DNA from: Acrasis kona
Taxonomy: Eukaryota; Heterolobosea; Eutetramitea; Acrasida; Acrasidae
Reading direction: 5' to 3'
Assembly (NCBI GenBank): GCA_026419775.2
Contig: JAOPGA020000467.1
Coordinates: 1 to 64,000 of the forward strand
DNA length: 64,000 nt
Shown: piece by piece, positions 51,632 through 63,054 of the stretch
How positions within the stretch are numbered: the stretch's first letter is position 1
Layout of the letters: every line of letters starts with the position of its first letter
Program-made: the position numbers and the translations under genes
Notes under the pieces: generated by a model
The model's input: only the letters and a program-made list of their open reading frames with translations
Told to the model about the DNA's origin: nothing
Databases searched by the model: none

Positions 51632-54625
51632 ATGCACAGGAAGTTGATGGGATCTTTTGTTGAAATTCAAAACCACCCACTCAAGGGCCCAAGAGATGCT
51701 GAGAATTTGGAGGTAATATCTCAAAGCATAAACAACTTTATTCATGGTGTGGACTTGTAGAAACCCACTTTAATCATTGAGGATGTAGAAAAAGAAACGG
51801 ACGAAAATCAGAACAATATACAGAGAATAGAGGCTATCGACTTGAATCTTGAACTTGAAAACTCGATGCAAACTGATATAACAAAGTCAATTTCTTTCAC
51901 TCCTCGCTCCATATCTCCTAGAAGTTAGTATTAAACTTTCATATCAACTCAGGCAATTTTCCTAGATAGAGACTCTCTTCCAGTCGCTCTTTCGTCTTCG
52001 AATACCGAGGTTGGTTCGCGACCTAGAAGAGGTTCGGATAAAGGCCTTAACATTAATCTTTCCAAAGTAAAGGCGAAGGAAAAGAAAATGTCCTTCAGCT
52101 TTCTGTCCAGGAGATCGGCTGATTCACAAGGTAAAAAATCAGCGGAGCCAAGTCCCTCCGTATCGCCTCAACCAACGGACGTTCCAGTATGGTGTTTCAT
52201 TTCATTTCATCTTACATAATAAAAGAAAGCTGTAATAGCCTCTGAACCAAAGTCACCCGACGAATATGAATTTCAGTTGGATACATTTTCCAGAGTTCAT
52301 GAACAAGTACGATATGGGGATGATTCATTTTATGAGGGAGAAGTTACTGACTCTACAAAAGTTTGTTTTTTTGGTACGTTCCTTCTTACACATTAACAGC
52401 AAAGACATGGAAACGGAACATTAACCTACTCTAACGGTGACATGTTCGTTGGTACATTTGCTTTTGATGCCAAGTACGGTCGTGGTGACTGCTACTTTTC
52501 AAAATCAGAGCTTATATCCAGTTTTGTTGGTTTTTGGAAGTGGGACAAGGTGAATCAATCAAAACCAGGTAAAATCACATACAGAAGTGGGGAACAGTAT
52601 GTTGGAAAAGTAAAGGGTTCACCAGGCCAATCTTCTTCACAACAATTATCAGAGCTGCCCCACATTCTCAAGCACGGAAGGTTTGTTTCAATAGTTTCCA
52701 TCACTCACTCACTGTCACTCAGAGGAGAGTTTGTAGGTTTGAACTATAAATACTATGGATCGTTTTTGGAAGATAAAAAAGATGGGTACGGCGTCATGGT
52801 ATTCAACAAGAAGGAATCCATAGAGAGACAATACTATGGTTCGTTTCAAAATGATTTAAAATCAGGGTATGGGGTCATGATGTACGCAGATGGAGGTTAC
52901 TTTGTTGGAATGTTTCAGAACGACATCAAGTGCGGTCAAGGAACTTTTTACCTATCAAACGGTGATTCCATCGAGGGAGTATGGGATGGAAATGACATGA
53001 AGAATGCAACTTTTAAAAAAGGAAGCGTCCAAGACACTGCTCGTTGTTCCAGACTTTTAATTTACCAACAGGTTAAGAGATTAGAAGACAACAACAACCA
53101 GTACAAGATTCAATTTTCACACGGAGACTCTCCCACATTACCAGAGAAGGACCTCATCAGTCGCGACAAGTGGAAGGGTTTCTTTTTGAGGTTCTCTACG
53201 CAGGTTGAAGAAGAGAAGAAGAGATTCAAGGAGTCGACTACTTATCACTTTATTCAAGATCGGAAGAAGAGCATTACGGACAGTAACGGAAAGTTATCTC
53301 CCATGAGCAGGAAGAGCATACAAGATGCATTGCTAACGTATTTGTATTGTCAAATAAATCATAAAAATGGATCGGCGACTGAAACATTCAAGTCGGATCA
53401 AGATGGTTGTGAATCGTCGGATCACATCTCTAGTGACGAAAAGAATGTATTGTCTAGTATTACTGTTGAATTTGTAAATTTATTTCATTGGAGGTTTTAT
53501 GGTCAGTCCGTTAACAGCGGCGATCAACTTCCTTACGCTCTTGATGATTACTATTCTTTTGTCCACGAATTATATCATACTGTCGTCCAATTGTTGGGTA
53601 TCGATGCTGCGGCCATCTATGGTCAGAAGCAGTTGATGTACTTTTTGAAGAATATGGTGTTGAAGCGAATTTATCATACCTTGTTTAACATGTACAAACA
53701 AAGATATCAGGAACAAGACAACATGTATCGGTTTAAACTTTTATCGTTGGCTCAAGTCACAATCCAAGAGTTGGGTGTGAAAGAACAATACATTCCTAAA
53801 AATAAAATATTCTCCGAAAGTTTTAGCGAGGCTATTTTCACCTTGCAAAACTTGTGCAAATGTACAACGAGTCATGAAAAGTATCAGCAGTTAGTTTGTG
53901 CAAATCAGCAAATGCTGGATGTTCTACAAGGGTGTAGCGTCGGTGCAGACGAATTGTTACCTATTTATTTTTATGTCTTTATCAAATCAAACCTTCCCAA
54001 TCTGTATTCTGAATATCAATTCATGCTTGACTTTATAGATGATGCCGTCAAAAGCAGTGAATGGGGATATAGATTCTCCAATTTTGAAAACGCCCTCCAA
54101 TATGTTCACATGCTTGACTGTAACATTAGAGATGAGAGTGGTGTTTTGGTTCCCATCTTAGTTCTCGAGGATCGCATGTGTGGTGCGCTCGAACAATGTA
54201 TGAAGGAGAGCAAGAGGGATAAAGCCGCACAAGCCCCACGTCTGTTGTGGTTGAGCAATGTTTTTGTAATGGTTGGTAACCAAATCAACAATTGTCAGAA
54301 CCGTCAATTTTCAATCACAAATCGACAGCATATCAACATGATGAATACATATTTTGATTATGCTCGAAGAATTGTGAGTAGCGTGGGTTTGAAAATAACG
54401 CGTAAAAATGTAAATAAAGATACCTCGAATTTGGACTCGGAACAATGGACGGACGTGGTGCCAAAGAGATGGAGGAGCCCAAGCAGCGAAGAGTACCAAG
54501 AGTTTGGTTACTTCTCTGATAATATCGAATACACTCTTAGCTTTGATCATTTGTACCCTAGCTATGTTTATTTCAGGATGGCCAGCAAGATTGAGGAGGT
54601 CATTAATCAAAAAGAAAAATTATAA
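51632..54625 (+). CDS. MORN-repeat VPS9-domain protein (Rab GEF)
   Basis: Exons 51632..51712, 51761..51923, 51966..52186, 52226..52360 and 52400..54625, introns 48, 42, 39 and 39 nt, in phase, 941 aa. The N-terminus is disordered with Ser-Pro sites. From about 185 there are MORN repeats (DSFYEGEVTDSTKQRHGNGT; YYGSFLEDKKDGYGVMVF; YYGSFQNDLKSGYGVMMYAD; FVGMFQNDIKCGQGTFYL). From about 560 comes a VPS9 domain, including SVGADELLPIYFYVFIKSNL and NLYSEYQFMLDFI. VPS9 domains activate Rab5-group GTPases; MORN plus VPS9 is the arrangement of alsin (ALS2) and plant/protist relatives. It likely acts on early endosomes. No RCC1 or DH-PH module as in full alsin. Confidence 0.88.
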
Positions 54626-54881
54626 GTATTGTAAAATAGTGTTGTATCATGACTGTTTTTTTTGTTACTCTGACGTTGACATCTGACTTCCTCATTTTAT
54701 TGCACTTTACAATTTAGCCTCTTCACTTTTACTGTTTGTTTTTAGTTCTTCGCAATCAATTATATCTTAGGGCAAGTTTGATGGTTTCTCGTTTTACTCC
54801 AATTTACAAGTTGTATTCGTTGATGTTGTATGAGCAGTGCTCTAAAAAGTAATTTGTACGATTTTTGTAAAGCCAACCAAC

Positions 54882-56657
54882 ATGCTTGGAGAGGACAGTC
54901 CCAAAACCCCTGTTACTCCATCTGAAAGGCTGGATACTGTAACATTAGATGATGATACAGATTTAGACTCCTCAGATAGTGATGTTGGCGGTGCATATAA
55001 TAGTAACAATTTGGCCGGGATACTTGAAGACAACGAGAAGAAGGAGGAGCTTGATGCGAAGCCAACAATTTTAACGAAAACAATAACAACCACCACCACT
55101 ACAACAAAGACAGTGATAAGTTCAAAAAATATCGGGACTCTGAATCGCTCTCCTCTATCCTTAAAATCACCACGTACAAATGATACACAATCATGGGTTC
55201 AGAAAAATGTATTATCAAAACTGTATGCACGCAATCCACTCGTTTTGCTAATAATGTAGTTCGACTTTGAATTTAGGAGGCTTTGGTCGAAATTTGAATT
55301 CGCCCCCAGCCACATATGCACACTCGGGATTGATTAATCCAAACGTGCCGGCTCGGCCTACGTATGAGATACATCGAGTTCAATCATTTTATCATAATTT
55401 AGAGGACTTCCAGCCAAAGACCCAGAGGAGGAGAAGAAGCAGCTGCAGCTTATACAAGAGATTAACCGAAACTATCAATCAAAATTAATTGAAGAAGCCA
55501 TGCAACAAAAAGAGAAACGGAAGGAAAGGATGAAACGCGAGGAATTTATGCGCAAAGCAACAGACATTTGGTTGACCGACATTATACCGAACTTTGAAGA
55601 AAGAACTGCAGTAAGTCTTGTTCGAACATGATTTAATTTGTTTTAGGAGAAGAGGACCCGTAAGCTTTGGAGGCAGGGTCTACCTCCTCGTGTCAGAGGC
55701 CAAGTCTGGCAGTTAGCCGCTGGAAACTCACTACACATAAGTGAGGATCTGTTTGAAATATTATGTGACAAGAAGACGCCGGTCCACAATGAACGAGTGG
55801 AGAGCAGCGACGATATGGAGAAACTAGATCGTATAAACAGAGATTCTGGAAACATTAACCTCATCAAGATTGATCTGAGTCGCACTTTCCCTGCACTTCA
55901 ATTCTTCCAGGAGGGAGGTCCTTATTACGATAACTTTCAAAAGGTAACATTGAGACGATCGGACGCTTATCTTTTTTAGGTGTTGGAATGTTATGCCAAG
56001 TTCAGACCTGATGTGGGATACGTTCAAGGCATGTCGTACCTTGTCGCCATGTTACTTTTAAACATGGAAACATATCCTGCCTTTGTAACCTTAGCAAACA
56101 TGTTGAACAGAAATCACTTTTATTCATTTTTCAAAATGAACATGGACGAAATCGAAAAGTGCGTTCAGTTATTCAAAATACTCATGAACGAAGAGCTGCC
56201 TCTGCTTTTTAAACATTTCGGTTAGTGTCATACTACAATACGTTCATTAACATTTTTAGAAAAGGAAGGAGTCAACCATCAAACATTTATTGTGGACTGG
56301 TTCATTACATTGTTCGCCAAGTCACTCCCCTTGGACATTGCTGCCAGATTGTGGGACATTTATTTCCTCGAAGGTGACCTGTTCTTGTATAGGGCTACGC
56401 TTGGCCTTTTGAAGTACTTTGAGAACAAATTAATCAAGAGCGAATTTGAAACCATCATGAGCTTTTTATCCAGATTAAACCAAGTAGAGTCACACTTGTT
56501 TCGTTTTTAACATTTGAAGGTTGTTGATTTTGACGAGAGTCAATTGTTTGATCGCATTGATGAGGTTGTGATTACAAAGAATAGATTAGAAAAGTGCAAA
56601 GAGTTAGCGAGTATACAAGTCCTTCAAAAGAAGAAGAGGAGCGGAGGGTCTTTTTAA
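54882..56657 (+). CDS. TBC-domain Rab GTPase-activating protein
   Basis: Exons 54882..55222, 55260..55361, 55403..55610, 55647..55943, 55980..56220, 56260..56483 and 56520..56657, introns 36-41 nt, all in phase, 516 aa. The first 200 residues are disordered (a Thr run TTTTTTT) and then a coiled coil (EEEKKQLQLIQEINRNYQ). The TBC domain is at about 215-480: LWRQGLPPRVRGQVWQLAAG, IDLSRTFPALQFFQEGG with the catalytic Arg, VGYVQGMSYLVAM with the catalytic Gln, and DWFITLFAKSLPLDIAARLW. It most resembles TBC1D12/14. With two catalytic residues present it should be active. Seven exons make it the most divided gene here. Confidence 0.92.
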
Positions 56658-56873
56658 TCATTTGTACATTTTAATAGTAAATCAGTCTTTTTGGCATACA
56701 TCAATGTTCATTTCAAAATATAGTTCGGGATTGGACCTTTCACAGTTCTGTAACATTTACAAAAGTACGTTTTTTGACGAAAACATCCAAAGACAATTAC
56801 TTGTTTATTTATATTTTCAAATAAAGGGCGGGTGACAATAGATCTCAATACCCAAATCATTCAATAAAAAAAT

Positions 56874-58430
56874 ATGAAAGCAACATTTCTCTTCCTCCTG
56901 TTCGCTCTTCATCTTGTACACTCAGAAATAGTGGTCATTGCAGGTGGTGATACATTATACCGCAACATATCTATCGCCCCCAACATCAAAGTGGATTGGA
57001 TCATCTCTAATTTCTCGAACATTGACAAATTCTACATCAAACTCAATGAGAAACCCACTGAATCATCGTTCGATTGGAACTTTAGCAGTGGCAGCAGAAT
57101 GAATCTTTACCCAACAAACACCACTAGGCAGGTTTTCTTCATGATGTCAACCAAACAGAGTGCGCCAACGCAGAGCTACAACATCACCACAGTTTTTACC
57201 TCGCAGCAAGTTCTCGCATTAGATGTGGACAAACCACACAGCCTTGAGATTACACAAGATACGATTGTGTTGATAAAAGTACCGCAAGGGAGCCCGAGTA
57301 GCTTTTATTTAACTACCAGAACGTTTAAAGGACCTGTATATCTCCCTCCTGATCTAATCATGATTGGTAAGGGAGACACTTATGATTCTGATGTCAACAT
57401 TAAAACAACCGACCCAACCTACTCAAACGTTAATGTTGGAGATTTGAGCGGGGGCGAGTGGTACTTTGGAATATTGAAAAAGTACGACTCTCCATCTACG
57501 ATAGATATGATGGTCTCCACTAAACCTCCTCTTCTCCCTTACCAAGGCCAGATTGCTCTCCCACAACCAAACAAGGACAAGTACACCTTGCTAGTTCCAA
57601 TCAAATCATATTCTGAAAACAAATTGACTGTTTACCAGGACTACGTTTCGGATTTCAAGGGAGCAAACGTTTACTTTCAAGATGAAGCTGAGCCCGTGGA
57701 ATGGAAGCAAAAACTAATCACAGCATCTTTAAACCTTCCAATATCGGCCATCGACACCAACATCACCATCCATGTGAGCTCTTTGGTCGACATACCACAC
57801 GGCGAGGTCGTAGCTGTTACCACAGATACTTCTTATATACAGATAAAGGCCGTACCTGTTTCAAAATCCGTAAAGGATAATCTTTATTCGAGACCCACTG
57901 ATGCCAACCTATACTATTCCTTTGATGTTCCAGAGGGCAAGAATGTAGATGTCAACTATAACATCAAATTCAATCCTACTGATTATCGTGCTTCCGGCAC
58001 ACTTGTAATCAAAAGAGGATTTAAAACCATATTCACTGCTGCAAAGACATCGGATAAGGTTGTTGTGCGTGGAACTGGTGAGAAATTTTATGTGGTGGTG
58101 ACGTACAGAGTATATGTTAATCAGGGATCTGAATTTAGTTTGAGCGTAATAGATCCTGATGCTCCTGTGACTACTCCCAGCCCAACCACACCCAGTCCAC
58201 CGGGTCCATCTCCAGGTCCAGGTCCAACTCCAGGCCCTGGCCCAACTCCAAAGCCAACAATCCCTTCCCCTACGACTCCAGCTCCGGATGCACCAGAAAA
58301 AGAGCGCAAATGGATCCTTCCAACCGTGCTTGGTATATTGGGTGGATTGTTTATCGTCTGTGTGGTGGTGGTTATTGTCGCTATTGTAATCTTCAGAAGA
58401 AGACAAGCATCGTACACTCAAATTGCATAA
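56874..58430 (+). CDS. type I membrane protein, mucin-like stalk
   Basis: Single exon of 518 aa. Signal peptide MKATFLFLLFALHLVHS; ectodomain of about 420 residues with several N-glycosylation sites (NIS, NFS, NTT, NIT) and beta-type composition; then a Pro/Thr/Gly stalk (TTPSPTTPSPPGPSPGPGP and GPTPKPTIPSPTTPAP); a transmembrane helix (ILPTVLGILGGLFIVCVVVV); and a short basic cytoplasmic tail ending SYTQIA. Likely a glycosylated cell-surface adhesion or coat protein; no domain family recognised. A relic of a similar stalk lies 400 bp downstream on the other strand. Confidence 0.8.
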   Translation: MKATFLFLLFALHLVHSEIVVIAGGDTLYRNISIAPNIKVDWIISNFSNIDKFYIKLNEKPTESSFDWNFSSGSRMNLYPTNTTRQVFFMMSTKQSAPTQSYNITTVFTSQQVLALDVDKPHSLEITQDTIVLIKVPQGSPSSFYLTTRTFKGPVYLPPDLIMIGKGDTYDSDVNIKTTDPTYSNVNVGDLSGGEWYFGILKKYDSPSTIDMMVSTKPPLLPYQGQIALPQPNKDKYTLLVPIKSYSENKLTVYQDYVSDFKGANVYFQDEAEPVEWKQKLITASLNLPISAIDTNITIHVSSLVDIPHGEVVAVTTDTSYIQIKAVPVSKSVKDNLYSRPTDANLYYSFDVPEGKNVDVNYNIKFNPTDYRASGTLVIKRGFKTIFTAAKTSDKVVVRGTGEKFYVVVTYRVYVNQGSEFSLSVIDPDAPVTTPSPTTPSPPGPSPGPGPTPGPGPTPKPTIPSPTTPAPDAPEKERKWILPTVLGILGGLFIVCVVVVIVAIVIFRRRQASYTQIA

Positions 58431-58827
58431 GAATAAAGTCACAACAGATGTTTTTAATAAGTAATTCTAGTAGACTTCTTGGCGTTCCAACTGTATAACT
58501 TCTTTTCCAATGTGGCCAGATTTACTAAAATGTGTTCAATGTTGAATTTCTGACAGCATTAGGTACGAAGACCACACCTATGATGATATCAGATGGTAAC
58601 AATAAGGAAATTGAAATAAAAGAAGAAGAAACGACCAACTTTGTTGGAGGATTGAAACATGTTGATCTTTTCTGACTATCCGGTTGATGATAGCAACTTA
58701 TTGTCGGATATTGTGGTGTATTGTGATTATCCAGTAAATCCTTTTATCCGATCCGATGCTTGTTTGTTGATACTATCGAGTGCAAATTATTTGATGATTT
58801 TTTTCACATCGAAATCGCAGTCGGCTC

Positions 58828-58980
58828 TCAAGTATTCAGCTTACGCACAATTATAATTAATGTTAAAGTTATGGTAGGTGCCGGGGTATAAGTTGGTATA
58901 GATGTTGTTGTATGTGTTGGAGTAGAGGTTGAGGTTGGTGTGAGTGTTGGTGTAGGAGGTGTTGTCGATGTGGAAAGTTG
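58828..58980 (-). pseudogene. relic of Thr/Pro-stalk membrane protein
   Basis: A minus frame of 50 codons to TGA 58830..58828 encodes a Thr/Pro/Ser stalk (LSTSTTPPTPTLTPTSTST, then PTHTTTSIPTYTPAP) followed by a short hydrophobic stretch and basic residues (ITLTLIIIVRK). This is the layout of the stalk and membrane anchor in the 56874-58430 protein, but no ectodomain or start precedes it. The rest of 58431-59002 shows no gene. Confidence 0.5.
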
Positions 58981-59002
58981 TCCAGGACTGTATCATTACA
59001 AA

Positions 59003-59354
59003 ATGGAAGCATTCAAGGTGAAGTTGTGAGTGGACCGATATATGTTTGATATTCATCAATAACAGCGCTTTTGAAATTGACTTTGATAATCAACACACTG
59101 CAGAGATTATTTTTAATACAGTTACTGTTGACGAAGAATTGTCACCAGGTAAGGCCAAGGAGACAGTTAAACTGGAGGGATCACTTTTAAAAGTGTAAGA
59201 ACCAAAGTACAAAATACTTACCAAAGGACATAGCACCATAGAAACTGTTGACATGAGGCAAATGAGGTTGTCGTTAAAAGGATTTTTGGACAGCGTAGTT
59301 TTAGCACAGAAAACAATAGTATTATTTGATAACGACGAATGGAATAAAGTTTAG
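59003..59354 (+). CDS. PCC1: KEOPS complex subunit Pcc1/LAGE3
   Basis: Exons 59003..59022, 59066..59194 and 59234..59354, introns 43 and 39 nt, in phase, 89 aa. The spliced protein reads MEAFKVNAFEIDFDNQHTAE, then VDEELSPGKAKETVKLEGSL, the joined LLKVTIETVDMRQMRLS and LKGFLDSVVLAQKTI, which follows the Pcc1 beta-alpha-beta-beta-alpha pattern closely, with usual length (80-95 aa). Pcc1 is the dimerising subunit of KEOPS, which makes t6A at position 37 of ANN-decoding tRNAs, including the tRNA-Asn of this window. Its stop is 9 bp from the UBE2Q stop. Confidence 0.88.
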
Positions 59355-59363
59355 TTACATACA

Positions 59364-60377
59364 TTACTTTTCCCATCCATATTTTCTTGCCATTCTTAGA
59401 TAGGCTTCCTTCGCCTCTTGCTCTGTATATGGACTTCTATTACTTAAATCTAACCTCGCACCACCGGCAGTCATCTCGCAACGGATCTGTACAAAAATGC
59501 TTTCAATAGAATTAGCAGGCCTCCAGCCTGAAGTAGTAAGCAGTTCCATGCAGATGGATCCACCAATAGTCACGTGACCAGTCATGAACTTGAATCTTGG
59601 GGTTAACACTCTGATAAAGGGAGGACTGAAGGGAAAGTCTTTTGGAAACTTGACATCAAGTGAGATGTAGTCTTGTTTGGACTTTTTTGATAACTCTTTT
59701 AGATCTAAACCCAAACCCTCATTCTTATCAAAGTCAAACAGTCGTACTTCCCACTAATTATTTAAGTAGCTATAAAATGATTGCACATACGTGGAACAAG
59801 TCATCTTCAATTGGATGGCAGCTATATCCATACTTTTTTGTTTCTTCAATGTTTCCTAACTTTAAGTACTCCTTTATTATGCAATTCACAGCACCTTCAT
59901 TCGAATCACTTGGCTTCTTGAATTTATTCTTGGCCGCCTCGAATGCTTCATTGTATCCGCTATCAGACCTTTTGATTAGTTCGATGGGTTCTTCTTCAAT
60001 GTTATCAACTTCAACCTCAATCTCTTCTTCTTCATCTTCGCCCTCTGCATCATCAGCTTCTAGTATATCATTATACGCTAAAGCAGCTTTGGTTAGAACT
60101 TCGTTGATGGTACGCTTGCTTGAACAGAACTTATGTAGGACTTTATCCCATTCACCTGTAAATAACTCGCCAATTGGTTTGGTTGTTATTTTGTCGCCAT
60201 CTATTATGATACAGAAAAGAACCTCTCTGTCGCTATCAATTATCTCTACTTTGTTTCCTTGGATTCTTCCAAGCTCAAAGCCTCCTATGTTATCATCCGA
60301 TTCAATAAAATTTTTAATGTCCTATCATATTAAGCATGGTAGATAACTAAATATACCTTCTTGAGTGGGTCTGCCAT
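59364..60377 (-). CDS. UBE2Q: ubiquitin-conjugating enzyme E2 Q-type
   Basis: Exons complement(59364..59753, 59791..60321, 60357..60377), introns 37 and 35 nt, in phase, 313 aa; exon 1 codes only MADPLKK. The N-terminal half has an acidic tract (EGEDEEEEIEVEVDNIEEEP). The E2 fold is at about 175-313: VKFPKDFPFSPPFIRVLTP, then GGSICMELLTTSGWRPANSI with catalytic Cys252, and the UBE2Q-type tail EAYLRMARKYGW. The HPN triad is replaced as in UBE2Q. UBE2Q enzymes can ubiquitinate Ser/Thr as well as Lys in animals (family knowledge). Confidence 0.9.
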
Positions 60378-60638
60378 TGTTTGAATCCGAACTTTGTTTG
60401 AACATTCACTGTCAACTGTGATCTGGTTGTTAATCTGTGCGGATCATCATCCAAGTTCAACTCACTTTCTTACTGGCTTTAACTTTGATCTCTCTAATCA
60501 TACAAATGATATTGGAGTCATTAGAATTTCGAATCCATTAGCAAGTTTAACAATTCAACCGAACCAAAATTTTTGAAGCGGAGAAATTGGAACCGGCGTT
60601 AGAATTCAATCAACACAATCTTAATAATAACCCTGTGT

Positions 60639-61428
60639 ATGGTGTTGGCAACAATGAGCATGAATACAATCCCAATACCATCTCGTTCTAGAAATTTTAG
60701 TGACGAGATAAACGAGCAGACCTTGTCCTCTATGCTCTCCAATAGCGTTCCAAACAACACTAACGGTGGTCAAATGAGGATGAGTGAGTTATCTGCATCA
60801 CTTGCTAGGCCAAGTCACATACATCCTGTCCCACAAAACCAATACAGAAACATTAAAGCGAGGTATTTTCAATCGCTTAAACTATCCTCCCCACTACAAA
60901 ACAAATTGCAGCAAGAGAAGCAGGTTGATGAGGAGTGTGAAAAATCAAAGCCAGCATCTCCGATACCGATACCTTCAAACTCCACATTAAGACCTATACC
61001 ACAGAGGACTGTCTCTGAAAATGCCACTCCATTTGCGGCAAATAAAGAGGTTATAGAAAACACAAGTGCACCTGTATCTATTAAAGCAAGAAAACCCGGT
61101 CCGTCTGTAGCCTTCAAAGATGAAGACGATGAAGATGATTTTTCCCTTAGCACTACTTACGACGACCCTTTCATGTTTGAGAGCACATATAAAGAACAAC
61201 CCTTGATGAGATCCAGAAGTCAAAACATTAACACAAACAAGCCTAGACCCGATTATCTTGTAAATAATTCCGTTATGAGTTATGCACCAGTAAGAATTAA
61301 ATGTTGTTTAGTTTTTAACTCTTTCATAGTTCCAACCACCGCACTTGATGAACCAAAGGAGCGATTTTTCTCTATACAGACAGGGACAAAAGAGGAACAT
61401 TCAGAGGCAGGTGGAGAAGTTTGTTTAG
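60639..61428 (+). CDS. hypothetical disordered protein
   Basis: Exons 60639..61289 and 61330..61428, 40-nt intron (GTAAGA...CATAG), in phase, 249 aa. Mostly polar and Ser/Pro-rich (RPSHIHPVPQNQYRNIKARY; KPASPIPIPSNSTLRPIPQ), an acidic DEDDEDDF patch, and after splicing a basic Gln/Arg-rich end (FQPPHLMNQRSDFSLYRQGQ). Without splicing the frame would end at 61448 instead, with an unlikely hydrophobic insert. No family. The region before it (60378-60638) has open plus frames (EHEYNPNTISF) that may be an upstream exon. Confidence 0.55.
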
Positions 61429-61549
61429 TATCGGAGTCCGTCACGTAGCACGAGTTAGATTGACTTTAATGTTTGCAATTCTTACCTGGTACCAAAGACA
61501 AGGCAGCCATCGATAAAAATGTAACAAAAAAATAAAATAATTTATACAT

Positions 61550-62626
61550 TTATTGTTCGAACTCATCAAAATCAACACCGGCATTGGTAGAGAGCCAGCC
61601 TGCAAATGCTTTGTTACTGGAACTAATGCAATATAAGCACACGCAGAAAATGAGTGCTATCAAAACTACAGCACCGGCAATAGATCCCAAGACTATTGCA
61701 ACTGTTCTCCCACTGACTTGCTTTGCTAGTAGAGCTAAATGACCTGCAACATTTCTGTAATCTACCGTCGCGGCACCATCGATAGTGTACCATCCCTGAC
61801 CGCAACCCGTACTACCTACAAAACATAGATTGTCTTGTGTGGAGATGTGGAAGTTCAAATTGTAAGTGAATAAACTCCAATCGATTGTTGGTGTAGTGTA
61901 CATTAGGCATCCAGAGAACACTGAACTAGAAATGGAACTGTCAGTGAGATAAGTAAATGTGCTAACGCGAGCTGAATATGCTCCACTAGGTTGCTGTCTA
62001 AATGGGCTCAATAAAGTCATAACAACCGTCATGTTTGGATAAAAGCACGGACCATTTTGAAATCCAACAACCGTCGCCTGTGCAGTTCCATTTCCTACTC
62101 TAAAAGAACCCAACGCTTGAACATTGGCACAATTTGAGTTACAGGTTTGCTGGAATGCTCTTCCCGATGTATCTGTAGAAATAGACATTCCAGGCAACAC
62201 CATTTTTGCTGTAAAGTCTCCAACAATCTCTAATGGAAAGTCTATAGGAGCTGCTGACTTCGATCCTCCTGTAATACAAAAATAATTTGATGTGTGAGAG
62301 CAATAAAAGACTCCAGATCTTCCGACTGGGTCCATGCAGGCAAAATAAGCACAACCGTAGGCTGCATCCTCTGGTATAAAATAGTCGACCTTTCCTTCAG
62401 TGTAGTTTGCAGGCAAAAAATTACCAATAGGAATATCCGTGCTTCCGTATCTATATAAAAATATAGCTATCGTAGCTATTGGCGGATGTTCAGCCACCGG
62501 GCTCCAAGTAATTGTAGCGGTTTTATTTGACGAGAAAGTCGAACCTGATTTTATAGTAAATGATGATGTTGCTGTTTGAGAATAGCAGAGCTGCAAGATT
62601 GCCACCAATATCACACCTGCAATCAT
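61550..62626 (-). CDS. type I membrane glycoprotein
   Basis: Single exon of 358 aa. Signal peptide MIAGVILVAILQLCYSQ; an N-terminal Ser/Thr-rich, beta-type domain (FTIKSGSTFSSNKTATITWS), like fungal/protist surface Ig-like modules; many Cys (CAYFACMDPVGRSGVFYC; CNSNCANV) for disulfides; several N-glycosylation sites (NKT, NYT, NGT, NMT); a transmembrane helix (TVAIVLGSIAGAVVLIALIF) and an acidic short tail (GVDFDEFEQ). A cell-surface role is inferred. It is not obviously homologous to the 56874 protein apart from topology. Confidence 0.78.
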   Translation of the reverse strand: MIAGVILVAILQLCYSQTATSSFTIKSGSTFSSNKTATITWSPVAEHPPIATIAIFLYRYGSTDIPIGNFLPANYTEGKVDYFIPEDAAYGCAYFACMDPVGRSGVFYCSHTSNYFCITGGSKSAAPIDFPLEIVGDFTAKMVLPGMSISTDTSGRAFQQTCNSNCANVQALGSFRVGNGTAQATVVGFQNGPCFYPNMTVVMTLLSPFRQQPSGAYSARVSTFTYLTDSSISSSVFSGCLMYTTPTIDWSLFTYNLNFHISTQDNLCFVGSTGCGQGWYTIDGAATVDYRNVAGHLALLAKQVSGRTVAIVLGSIAGAVVLIALIFCVCLYCISSSNKAFAGWLSTNAGVDFDEFEQ

Positions 62627-63054
62627 TGTAACGTTAATTTTGATTTTCCGTGGTTGACAGAAGCAAACTTATAGATTCAAAAAACAAGTTTTTAATATAG
62701 ATGACCTAAACAATTCAGTTCAAAGTTTAGAAACGTTACGTTAGTTGATTAATATTCGGATGATATAATTTGGTTCAACCGCGCTTAATTGTTTTGGAAG
62801 TTTGTTCAGGTCTAGTCCGTTACATCATTTTGTGGATAGATGGGAAGGAGAATGTAGATACTTAATAGTACATTTTCCCCAAACACCACACACAAACGTA
62901 TTGCACACACTGCGCCAGAATTGAAAATTGATCGTTACGCCACCAAAAACAACTTAACAAGTCCTAGAATAAATTCAATTCAATTTAATTCAATTTTAAA
63001 TTTTGGGGAGCGCCATATTATTTGACGCAGCGTGGAATTGAAGGAAGCGAAGAG
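62627..63054. other. divergent intergenic region
   Basis: 428 bp between two divergent genes. AT-rich, with a small AATTCAATTCAATTTAATTC simple repeat near 62975-62995. No coding signal. Confidence 0.5.

Noticed and set aside
57909-58442. Minus-strand Trp/Arg-rich ORF opposite the type I membrane protein
   Set aside because: Antisense of the Pro-rich stalk (CCA reads as TGG); composition is an artefact.
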